Below, in pieces: positions 10,723 to 20,760 of a stretch of 64,000 bases of DNA (positions are counted from its first letter, which is position 1; the number at the start of each line of letters is the position of its first letter). The notes below the pieces were generated by a model that made no database searches, had not been told where the DNA came from, and worked only from the letters and a program-made list of their open reading frames with translations. A program made the translations under genes and the position numbers. Source of the DNA: Phymorhynchus buccinoides (taxonomy: Eukaryota; Mollusca; Gastropoda; Neogastropoda; Raphitomidae); contig CM065682.1 of assembly GCA_017654935.2 (NCBI GenBank), positions 41,097,466-41,161,465 on the forward strand, in the 5' to 3' direction.

Positions 10723-11205
10723 ACGATTGAAGATTATGACAAATTTAGAAATAAGCGGCCAATGAGCGCTTCTGGTTGCCCAACTGGGGATCACTCTCCG
10801 GGATTATATTACTTCTCTTTGTCAAATAAGAGGCAAAATATGTTTGCCATGCTCGAGCGAGAGAGAGCAACACATTCAAAACTATTATTTGTGAAAAAAA
10901 TTATTTGTCAGTGTGTGCTGGGGATGGGGTGGGGTGAAAGCACTTTTCATTTCCATGACTGCTCTTTTTTTTATAAAAAGGAATTACGTCCTTCGGTCAG
11001 ATACACGTGCATAATTATGAGACGTGTGTATAGACAGAGGTGTTAGAAATCGCGTACGTCTCAAGAAGGCTTTTATGGGCTACAAGTTCTACTTATACAG
11101 CAACATATATATATAGATATGCGACTTACTATGGAAACTAAGGTGCACAGTCTGCTAAGTTGACTGATGTTTTTACTTGACGCTCTTGAAGCCAGAACAT
11201 TAGCT

Positions 11206-11690
11206 TTGGTTGATGCCACAGGAGTGGTTTGGGTTGAAGCATAAAACTGGCTATGGTTGAAGCCACCTTTCCTTTGGTTGATGCAACAGGAGTGGTCTAG
11301 GTTGAAGCATAAAACTGGCTATGGATGAAGCCACATTACCTTTGGTTGACGCCACAGGACTGGTTTAGGTTGAAGCATGAAACTGGCTATTGTTGAAGCC
11401 ACACCATTTACTTTAATTGATGCCACAGGACTGGTTTAGATTGAAGCATAAACCTGGCTATGGTTGAAGCCACATTACCTTTGGTTGACGCCACAGGAGT
11501 GGTTTAGGAAGCCACATTACCTTTGGTTGACGCCACAGGACTGGTTTAGGTTGAAGCATAAACCTGGCTATGGTTGAAGCCACATTACCTTTGGTTGACG
11601 CCACAGGAGTGGTTTAGGAAGCCACATTACCTTTGGTTGACGCCACAGGACTGGTGTAGGTTGAAGCATACAACTGGCTATGGTTAAGGC
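11206..11690. repeat. 68 bp minisatellite, ~7 units (copy 1)
   Basis: Units start TTGGTTGAYGCCACAGGA and continue CTGGTTTAGGTTGAAGCAT and CTGGCTATGGTTGAAGCC. Starts at 11206, 11274 and 11342 give 68 bp. Some units are shortened by deletion to GGTTTAGGAAGCC. The same period persists more weakly to about 11800. Confidence 0.9.
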
Positions 11691-12329
11691 CACAACATTG
11701 ACTTTTCTTGAAGGCACATAAATGGCATTTGTTGGAGCCACAGCACTGCCGTTTGGTTAAAACCATAAATTTGGCCTCGGTTCAAGTAACAGGATTGGCT
11801 GCAGGTATACAACACACTACATTTACTAAAACGTCTGGATGTTCCAGTAATACAGCACGAAGCACACACCTTTGACCCCAAAATACTGATTCGACGGCCA
11901 AAACGTAACGGTTTCTGGTTCCAGCTATTTACCAGACGATTATTAGATTAAAAATATGGGGATCCTTTAGTTAAATGTAGAATGCAGACTAAAGCAAGAA
12001 GGAACCTAAAGAGAGATTAATAACATTCGGGTATATCAAAGACCACAAACTGCTACAAAGATTTAATGGAAGCCGACCTAAATGCCTTGTAGCCCAAGTG
12101 GAGAGATCAGAATGTTTTGAAATAGATTATACTTTATAGTCAAAATAAGGAAGAGGGATTGCCTATTTTTATGTTGTAAAAGAAACTTTAATACAGAAGT
12201 TTGAGGGAAAGTGTCGAATGCAATGAATTAGAGTATTATTAAAAGACCCGTGGGTTTTTTTTTATCAGACTCTTGACATGGGATGGGCTTCCTTTTGCAA
12301 TATCTGAGTGAAGGGTGTGTTACCTAAAG
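11691..12329. other. No gene recognised
   Basis: Flank of the minisatellite. A 65-codon minus-strand frame (11684-11881) is a by-product of the repeat. Confidence 0.5.
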
Positions 12330-12740
12330 AAAATGTTCATTGCAAAATATATATTGGGTATGCCTTTTAAAAGCTGAGGTTCGTTTAAATGCTTACGTAA
12401 ATGTATTATCTGAAAGTGTTTTCATTGCAACATCTACATGGAGAACATATCTAAAAGCTGAGGTATATCGCAATATGTACACTGAGATTATGTTAAAACC
12501 GAGGAGGTTCATTGCAGTAATACGTGGAGGGTATGTTATCCAAACGCTGAGGTTTATTGCAATATCTGCTTGGAACGCGTGTTTAAAAGCTGAGGTTTAT
12601 TCCAAAATCCACATGATGGTGTAAGCTTATGCAATCCGAAAGCCAAAGTTTAGAGCTACATCTATGGAAGGTATGTTATGTGAAAGCCAAGGTTCATTAC
12701 ATCGAGGAAGCGGTATGTAAAATCTGAAAGCTGCAGATTC
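12330..12740 (+). repeat. ~46 bp minisatellite, forward orientation (copy 1)
   Basis: About eight diverged units of the type GAGGTTCATTGCAATATCTA, then a TGGAGG and GTTATCTAAAAGCT tail. The 94-codon open frame here is only the repeat read through. The reverse complement of this unit forms the array at 20290-20760. Confidence 0.85.
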
Positions 12741-12918
12741 CATCAGAGCTAGGCTGACTTACACTAACATAGCCCAATCCTTCCCTTCCATACTTTTAGA
12801 TTACCCTGCTACTATCAATTCATTCACAAGTCCTCGTTATGTGACAATCCATACAAGGTGCCACGTTCATTGTTTATACCCGTTTAGTTCTCTTTCCGTT
12901 TTAGCATAAAATCTGTAT

Positions 12919-12985
12919 TTTATTTATTTATTTATTATGTAAATTTATATAGCGCTTATTCATGAAAGCTCTAAGCGCGATTTTC
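12919..12985. repeat. Short insertion ending in a GCGCTTA/TAAGCGC hairpin
   Basis: (TTTA)n is followed by AAATTTATATAGCGCTTA, 13 bases, then TAAGCGC (perfect 7 bp arms, 12952-12958 and 12972-12978). The paralogous segment near 16468 lacks it. The TATAGCGCTT...AAGCGC tail resembles a widespread 3' tail of invertebrate and fish SINE-like repeats; that link is from memory. Confidence 0.55.
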
Positions 12986-13357
12986 ACTCAAAACGTTTTG
13001 TTGACTTTATTCTGTAAACAAATTGTAATTACAAATATTCAAAAATCCAGATATTAAATCAAACCAATGAAGTGGTTCTTAGTTTGCTTGTTTCCAGAAA
13101 TTTCTACGGATCTTGTTCGCCAAAAAAAAGTCAAAGCAAGAACAAAGTCCACCCCCCCCCCCTCCCCCGAAGTTTGTTTATTGGAGTTTGCACACGCTAA
13201 AAGAGCATAACAGATGTACATAATCTGCATATTGGCAGACTTCTGAACTAATGGGGCAAGGTGGGCTTGGGGAAGGGTTGCATCCATTCTTCCTTTCTCC
13301 TACCTTTCGTCGTTACAAATTGCGAAATTATGAAAAAAGTTTGCAATTTACCTTTAA

Positions 13358-13810
13358 CATTTACCAGATGTTGCTTGTGATTATGCTTCTCCAGATGATG
13401 CGGGTCTCCTCGTACCCACAGATTTTTTACATGCATTTTAACAGTATTTATCACTCTCCAGATGATGCGGGTTCTCTAGGACCCATACTCGTCAAAGAGT
13501 CCTCATGTGTTTATACTATTCCAGATAGCGCGGGTCTCCCACGACTCGTACTCAATGCCCTGCAGTGACATATTTCTGCTCTTTAAAGTATGGGTCCTCC
13601 GTGACCCGCGTTACATAGAAGTATGTTAAGATGACGTATCTAATTATTACTTTAGTTTTTTCTGCATTGGCACCAAAATGTGCTGATATATGCCAAACTA
13701 TGTTTCAAAAACATACCTAAACTTTTATTATCATAGTCCCAATAGTTCCTGAGATATTAAGTCATTTGTGCATCTCTGGGTCTTGGACGACCTATGAAGC
13801 ACGGTAAAGG
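13358..13810. mobile_element. TTAA-flanked MITE with five GGGTC/GACCC palindromes (copy 1)
   Basis: TTAA at 13354-13357 and 13811-13814 flanks a 453 bp insert. The ends read CATTTACC and, reverse-complemented, CCTTTACC. The paralogous segment near 16912-16930 reads TTTACCTTTAAGATGTATTCC with a single TTAA, which is an empty site. Five 16 bp imperfect palindromes of form GGGTC-N6-GACCC lie at 13402, 13469, 13532, 13592 and 13778. There is no transposase frame. TTAA duplication fits a piggyBac-type non-autonomous element. Confidence 0.85.
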
Positions 13811-14531
13811 TTAAGATGCATTCCGAAGGTGGGTTATGGTGGGCAATTCCCTTTCCTATCCCCCATCTCTTTCCTTCAATTTGTTTTCCTGAAAGGAACA
13901 TCAAGATGTTTTTCAAAAGTCTCTTTTTTGCTATGTACAGGAGTCTATTTGAAAGGAATATATTTTGTTGATTTCATCAGAGTTTAAGAATGATTTGGGT
14001 AATGTTCTTTTTACTCGCATCAGGCCTATAAATGCAAAATCAGAAATATATTTCGTTCTCTATTGGAATCTTAACATAACAATACAAAGTGGAAAATTTT
14101 ATTTTGTTAAGATTTGTGGAACAAAAATGGGAATCAAACTATTTTCTTTTAAGGGTAATTGTTTCGACCATGTAATTTTTTTTTCTATGAGTTGCGATTT
14201 AATAAATGTTACTGCATTTTCTTGCTAGCAGATAAGACACCCCTTCTTGCTCAGTCCTGTCCTTTCCTTTTGTTGTCGGAATGCTGCAAGTTTGAGCAGC
14301 ATAAACCATCATACCCCCACCCCCACCCCACCTCCTTTCGAACTTTGTAGTTTTAGTACAGAATATCCTTCTCCCCGCAAGCACTTAGACAAATCTTATA
14401 ATGTAAACGAACAATAGATATTCATACATCGGCTACTGTTAATTCGACAAGTAAATGTGTTAGTCATCAGTTTGTTTCCAAACATTTCCACGCACCTTGT
14501 TTACCAAGAGAAAATATAGCTTACAGAAATT

Positions 14532-14865
14532 ATCGCGTACTCCTCCCCGTGGGGATACCTGGGGGTCTTTCATAAAAAGAGTTCCCCCACCTTCTGGAAG
14601 TTCTGTGCTTGTAACTTCCTCTTGTCTTTCACTCTGTTTGACTCGACCTTTGCTTTATATCATCTATCTTTTTTACTTTTTGGCCCATTCTCCTGCCGTT
14701 TTTTCAAAAACATCTTCCAATCTTTGAGCTCCACCGAAATATGAATGTGTCGGCTGTACGCAGCGGGGAGACCTGTGAAAACTGAAAACCGGACACGTAC
14801 GTACCTTATGCATTATGGCCTTATGGCCTGGGAGTGCAGAAGAAGAAGAAAAGAATCGCGTACTC
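14532..14865 (+). mobile_element. Retroposon-like insertion with 11 bp target-site duplication (copy 1)
   Basis: ATCGCGTACTC occurs at 14532-14542 and 14855-14865, bracketing a 312 bp insert (14543-14854). The insert starts CTCCCCGTGGGGATACC and ends in a GAAGAAGAAGAAAAG tail. The paralogous site at about 17645 reads ATTATCGCGTTCTCATG with no insert, as does 43905. The first ~105 bp recur, diverged, at 21984-22098, so this is a family. I find no clear A or B box, so its origin (SINE or other) is open. Confidence 0.8.
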
Positions 14866-15504
14866 ATGTCTAAAAACCAAATCTGATAAGCAGTGCATAG
14901 CAACAAAGCATGTGTTCCATCTTGAATTTTTGTTTTGAGACGATCTCTGTGGAGACCGTAACGGATACAAATCTGCATATTGGCAGAATTCAGGTGGGCT
15001 CGGGGAAGAGCTGCGTCCACTCTGCCTTTCTCCCACCTTCTCTTTGTAACAAATTCTTGCAAAATTATGGTAAACAGTTTGAAATGTAGGATTGAAATGT
15101 ATTCCAAAGGTGGGTTTTGGCGGGGGATTCGCCCACCCCTTCCTACTCCCGTCTTTTTACAAATTGGATCATGAAATGAGCGTCAATGGGTTTTTTCAAA
15201 ATTCCTTTTTTGCATTATACAGGTTCCTATTCAAAAGGGCACATGCTTTGCTGCTTCATCAGGGTTTAAAATTATTTTGATAGTGTGTTTTTTAAATTCT
15301 TATTTGGTCCTATCAATACCAACATATGAAATTCATTTTTTAAAGCAGTGCATGTGGAAATAGTATTAGTAGTAGAATAGGGACTAATCAAGCTTCTTAG
15401 CAGTACCATTGATTTCAATTTGAGATTTATTTTTTGGTTGTCAAGGTTTTACGGTTGAATGTTTTTATAATACAATAATTAATAATCAATGCTTCTAAGC
15501 ACAT

Positions 15505-15800
15505 TTACAAATTTTGGAGAATTATCAGACGAATTTTGAATATATTAATATTGGGTGCACATTTTAGATCTAAAGTTAAATCATTCCAAAAATTAGCAAC
15601 TAGTGTTTTACATTGCTTAATAAAAACTTTACCGTATGAATTTCTTGTTGTACTGTATTGAGGTGATTTAAATAGGGTGTTCCAAGACAGATCAACAAGG
15701 CCATTCAATATCTTATGGGCTTCAATAAGGTTTCCCCTTATCCTTCTGGTGGTTAGAAACAATTACTTTTTTTAGAGGGCATGTAGGTAGTTACAATTGT
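15505..15800 (-). pseudogene. Non-LTR retrotransposon reverse transcriptase C-terminal fragment (copy 1a)
   Basis: The minus-strand frame (15505-15762) reads TTRRIRGNLIEAHKILNGL, then KTLVANFWNDLTLDLKCAP and NINIFKIRLI. This matches the well-known tail of CR1/Jockey-group LINE ORF2 proteins: RRxRGDLIExYKIL, RVxNxWNxLP and xAPSVNxFKxRL. A segment equivalent to RKNFFxxR is deleted here but survives in the relative at 18385-18600. No RT catalytic motifs are present. It is a short dead 3' remnant carried inside the local repeat. Exact clade is not resolvable. Confidence 0.7.
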
Positions 15801-18196
15801 TTCTGAGTTAGCATATTTTATTCTTACCTGCTTTCTTGATACTAGCGGATCAAGGAACTTCTAACCTACTCCCGCCCTTTTATTGTTATGTGGAATGCTG
15901 CAGGCTTGAGTAACAGAAGCCATCACGCCACTCCCCTTCCGACCCCTTACCCCCTACCCACTCTTAAGCATATTTACTAACCCGGGGTTCCAATCCCCTG
16001 GCGCATCACTTCCAGACCTGCCGAAGGGGTCCTGACTGGCTGGGTTATTGTGCTCCAGTAATAGATCAGTTTTGCTGTTAAGGGGTTTTCGGTTTTGAGA
16101 CGCTCCACAATAGCCCCCCCCCCCCCCCCCCCCCCCCTCTCGGGCAATCTCTACCTGATGGTGTAAGCTTATGTAATCCGAAAGCCAAGGTTTATAGCTA
16201 CATCTAGAAGGAAGGTATGTTATCTGGAATCCTAGGTTCATTAAATCTACATCGAGGAAGTGGTATCTGAAGGCTGCAGATTCCATCAGAGCTAGGCTGA
16301 CCTTAAACTAACATAGCCCAATCCTTCCTTTTCATTCCATACTTTTAGATTACCTTGCTACTGATATTTCATTCACCCATCTCCGTTATGTAACAATCCA
16401 TACAAAGTGTCACGTTTATTTTTTTACTCCTTTAGTTTAGTTCTCTTTCCGTTTTAGCATAAAATCAGTATAGAGTATTTTGACTCAAAACAATTTGTTG
16501 ACTTTATTCTGTAAGCAAATTGTAACTACAAATACTCAAAAATCCCGATATTAAATCAAGCCAATGAAGTGTTTCTTAGTTTGCTTGTTTCCAGAAATTT
16601 GCACGGATCGTGTTCGCCAAAAAAATCAAACCAAAAACAAAGCCCCCCCCCCCCCCCCCCCCTGAAGTTTGTTTTCTGGAGTTTACACACTATCTAAAGC
16701 TCACATCATCATTGTGTAGCAACAAAATAGATGTTCAAGCTTGATTTTGTTTGTTTTGAGACAATCTGTTTAAAGAGCACAACAGATGTAAATAGTCTGC
16801 ATACTGGCAGACTTCAGAACCAATGTGGCAAGGTGGACTTGGATAAGGGCTGCATCTACTCTTCCTTTCTTCGTTAGAAATTCTTGCAAAATTATGAAAA
16901 ACAAGTTTCAAATTTACCTTTAAGATGTATTCCAAAGGTGGGTTATGGCGGACGATTCGCCTGTCCCTTCCTATCCCCATCTCTTTTGTTCCATTTGTGG
17001 AAAGGAACATCACGTTTTTCAAAAGAAGTCTTTTTTGTGCTATATACAGGATCATATTTGAAAGGCATATATTTTGTTGCTTCATCAAAGTTTAAGGATG
17101 ATTTGGGTGATGTTCGTTTTACTCGCATCAGGCCTATAAATGCAAAATCGAAAATATATTTCGTTCTCTATTATAATCTTGCCATAGCAATACCACATTG
17201 GTTTTCTTTTACAGATTTGTCCAAAAAAATGGAAATCACACTACTTTCTTTTAAGGGTAATTGTTTCGACCATGCTAATTTTTTTTTATATGATTGGCGA
17301 TTTAAAAAAACTTGCTATTGCATTTTCTTGCTAGCAGATAAGACACCCCTCCTTGCCCAGTCCTGTCCTTTCCTTCTTCTGTTGTGTCGGAATGCTGCAA
17401 GTTGGAGCAGGATAAACCATCATACCCCCACCACCACCCCACCTCCTTTTGAACTTTTTAGTTTTAGTACAGAATACATGAGCTTCTCCCAGCAAGCACT
17501 TAGACAAATCATATAATGTAAACGAACAATAGATATTCATACATCGGCTACTGTTAATTCGACAAGTAAATGTGTTAGTCATCAGTTTGTTTCCAAGCAT
17601 TTCCACGCACCTTGTTTACCAAGAGAAAATATAGCTTCCAGAAATTATCGCGTTCTCATGTCTAAAAAACAAATCTGATTAGCTGTGCATAGCAACAAAG
17701 CATGTGTTCCATCTTGGGGGTTTGCTTTGAGACGATCTCTGTGGAGACCATAACGGATACAAATCTGCATATTGGCAGAATTCAGGTGGGCTCGGGGAAG
17801 AGCTGCGTCCACTCTGCCTTTCTCCCACCTTCTCTTTGTAACAATTTCCTGCGAAATTATGGTAAACAGTTTGAAACGTAGGATTGAAATGTATTCCAAA
17901 GGTGGGTTTTGGCGGGGGATTCGCCCATCCCTTCCTACTACCATCTTTTTACAAATTGGATCATGAAATGAGGGTGAATTGGGTTTTTTCAAAAGTCCAT
18001 GTTTGCATTATACAGGTTCCTATTCAAAAGGGCACATGTTTTGTTGCTTCATCAGAGTTTAACATTATTTTGATAGTGGTTTTGTTTTTAAAGAAAAAAG
18101 TAAAATCGAAAACTACTTTAAAAAAAAATCTTTATTGGTTCTATCAATGCCAACATATGAAATTCACTTCTTTAAAGTTCAGTGCATGTGGAAATG

Positions 18197-18236
<40 letters not shown>
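18197..18236. repeat. (TAG)n microsatellite (copy 1)
   Basis: Thirteen TAG/GTA units. The paralog at about 15366 has only a few, showing expansion within one repeat copy. Confidence 0.9.
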
Positions 18237-18384
18237 AATAGGGACTAATCGAGCCGTCAAGCTTTTATAGCAGTACCATCGATTTCCAATTTGAGATTTA
18301 TTATTTTTAGTGGTCAAGGTTTTGCGGTTGAATTTTCCTATAATACAATAATTATTAGTCGATGCTTATAAATACATTTACAAA

Positions 18385-18600
18385 TTTTGGAGAATTATTA
18401 AGACGATTTTTTGAATATATTAATATTGGGTGCACATTTTAGATCAAAAGTTAAATCATTCCAAAAATTAGCAACTCTGTTAGTAAAACAATTTTTTCTA
18501 GTGTTTTACATTGCTTAATAAAAACTTTACCGTATGAATTTCTTGTACTTCTGGTGGTTAGAAACACAATTACTTCTTTAGAGGGCATGTCGTTCGTTAC
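18385..18600 (-). pseudogene. Non-LTR reverse transcriptase C-terminal fragment (copy 1b)
   Basis: The minus strand reads TRKNCFTNRVANFWNDL and then the same CAPNINIF tail as 15505-15762, with an internal deletion between the RRxRG region and RNSYGKVF. It supplies the RKNxF..RVxNxWN signature missing from 1a, which confirms the family. Confidence 0.7.
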
Positions 18601-20060
18601 AAGTGTTTCTATGTAAGTAAGCATATTTTATTCTTACCTGCTTTTTACTATATATATAGCGGATCAAGGAACTTCTAACCTACTCCCGCCCTTTTATTGT
18701 TGTGTGGAATGCTGCAGGCTTGAGTAACAGAAACCATCATGCCACCACCACCCTCTCATCACCACCCCCTCCCCTTCTGCACCATTACCCCCTACCCACT
18801 CTTAAGCGTATTTACTAACCCTGGCGCATCATACCCAGACCTGCCGAAGGGGTCCTGACTGGCCGGGTCATTTTGCTCCAGTAATAGATCATAGTTTTGC
18901 TGTTAAGGGGTTTTCAGTTTTGAGACGCTCCACAATAGCCTCCCCCCGGCCTCCCACCCCTCAACAAACTGTAACAATAACTAGTCTATTCATAGATTCA
19001 GTTGGCATTAAATTGACAAGCCAGTGAAAAGAGTTGGTTATCGGTTTTCTTGTTTCAAAAATGTTCCACATATCTTGTCTGTCAAAAACAGAAAAATGCA
19101 TAAATATTGGTTCCTTGAAATGTCCATACAAACATAGCTGAAATAATTATTTCATAGCAACAAACTAGATGTTCCAACTTGATTTGATTGTTTTGAAACG
19201 ATCTCAGAAGAGCATAGCAGATGTAAATAATCTGGATATTGGCAGACCTCAGCACCAATGGGGCAAGGTGGGCTTTGGGGGAAGGGCTGCACCCACTCTT
19301 CCTTTCTCCCATCTTTTCTACGTTGCACATTCTTGCGAAATGATATTAAAAGGTTTCAAATTTAGCTTTGATATGTATTCCAAGGGTGGGTTATAGCGGG
19401 GGTTTGGTCCTCCACTCTCTGCTCCCATCTCTTTTGTTCGTTTTTTCTAATCAAATAAACCATCAATACATTTATCAAAATAAATCTTTTCGCAATAAAC
19501 AGAATTCTATTTGAGAGGCATATATTTTGTTGCTTCATTAGAGTTTAAGAATGACTTGGGTAATTTTGTATATATTTAAATTAGGCATATGAATTCCAAT
19601 AGAAATGTATTTCGTTCCCTATTGTAATCTTAACAATATTAAGATGCATTTATTTTCTAAACTACTTTCTTTCAAGGGTAAAGCTACGATTATTTTTGTG
19701 TGAGGTAGTTTTTATTTTAAAGTACATATAATTGCATTTTCTTGCTAGCTAAGACACCCCTTCAAGAACACTCCTGTCCTTTTTTAATTTTTTGTTGTTG
19801 TGTCGAATGCTGCAGACTTGCAAAACGGAGAAACATCATAGCACCCATCCCCTCACCTTCACCCCCTCCGAACCCTTCTTCCCACTCCATTGTATAATTT
19901 CCAACTAACCCGAGTTCCAAAGCCCTGGTGCATCATGCCCAGACCTGCTGAAGGGGTCCTGATTGGCTGGGGCATTGTGCTTCAGTATTAGATCGTAGTT
20001 TTGCTGTTAATAATGTTTCGGTTTTGAGGCTTTGCGACGCTCTTAAAAGCCCCCCCCCCC

Positions 20061-20289
20061 CCTCCCTTCCGCCCTCAACATTTTAGAAATAATAATTATA
20101 TGTAATTATAGTTTGCTGTTTTCAGAGATGTGTGGCCCCATCTACCCCCACCTTTCAACAAAAATTCATGACGATTAGTTCCAGGTTTTAGGTATTCAGG
20201 AATTGCAATTGTATATTTCATTGTACTTTCAGGTTTCTGGATTTGCTCGCTCTGACACCCTTGTAGATGGCACATTGTTGAAGCAGTAG
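20061..20289. other. No gene recognised
   Basis: Transition between the local repeat family and the inverted minisatellite. A 65-codon minus-strand frame has no support. Confidence 0.4.
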
Positions 20290-20760
20290 ACATTGAAATG
20301 ACAGCACTCTCTCATTCATATTGCAATGAATCGCAGTTTTTGTGAAATAACACATTGAAAATGTAAATAGTGCAATGAAAATCGGTTTTAATAAACAATG
20401 TCAACGCAGACAATGCAATGAATCTGTTTATTTTTTAATTAGAAATAATTATGAACGTAGATGCTGCAACGAATCTCGGTTGTTTGTAAAAATGACATTC
20501 CCAACGTATTTGTAACAAATCTACCTTTTCGGAAACAGTCTAGACGTAGATATTATAATAAACCTCAGCTTTTAGATAATTCGTTCTGAAAGTAGATATA
20601 TTATTGCAATGAACCTCAGCTTTAAGATAAAACATTCTCAACTTAGATATTGCAATGCACCACGGCTTTCGGATACATATTTTCAACGTAGATGTTGCAA
20701 TTAACCACAGCTTTCAGATAACATAATCGCAACGTAGATAAACCTCAGTTTTTATGGTTG
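20290..20760 (-). repeat. ~46 bp minisatellite, reverse orientation (copy 1)
   Basis: About ten units of the type ACGTAGATATTGCAATGAAC then CTCAGCTTTTAGATAA. This is the reverse complement of the 12330-12740 array. The two arrays bracket about 7.5 kb as a long-range inverted repeat. Confidence 0.85.

Larger units (their letters stand above)
13236..20060. repeat. Five diverged copies of a ~1-3.5 kb local repeat (copy 1)
   Basis: Each copy carries GGCAGACTTCAG, then AAGGTGGGCTTGGGGAAGGG and TGTATTCCAAAGGTGGGTT. Copies begin near 13236, 14973, 16798, 17766 and 19240. A wider duplication links 12612-13300 with 16157-16890 (spacing about 3.55 kb). Downstream parts share TTGCTAGCAGATAAGACACC and GCCCAGACCTGCCGAAGGGG. 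None has a sustained frame. The 100-210 codon open frames in this region are chance readings of the repeat. Confidence 0.8.

Noticed and set aside
10699..11046. 115-codon open frame (TIEDYDKFRNKRPMS...), with a similar frame at 36941-37297
   Set aside because: The first half looks moderately protein-like, but there is no splice, promoter or family support, and the tail differs between copies.
11206..11690. CRISPR-like regular repeats
   Set aside because: Contiguous 68 bp units without unique spacers in a eukaryotic context; this is a minisatellite.
16884..17516. 210-codon open frame, with a related 195-codon frame at 43153-43740
   Set aside because: It runs through the local repeat and its pyrimidine-rich tail. 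Related repeat copies do not preserve the frame and no domain is visible.
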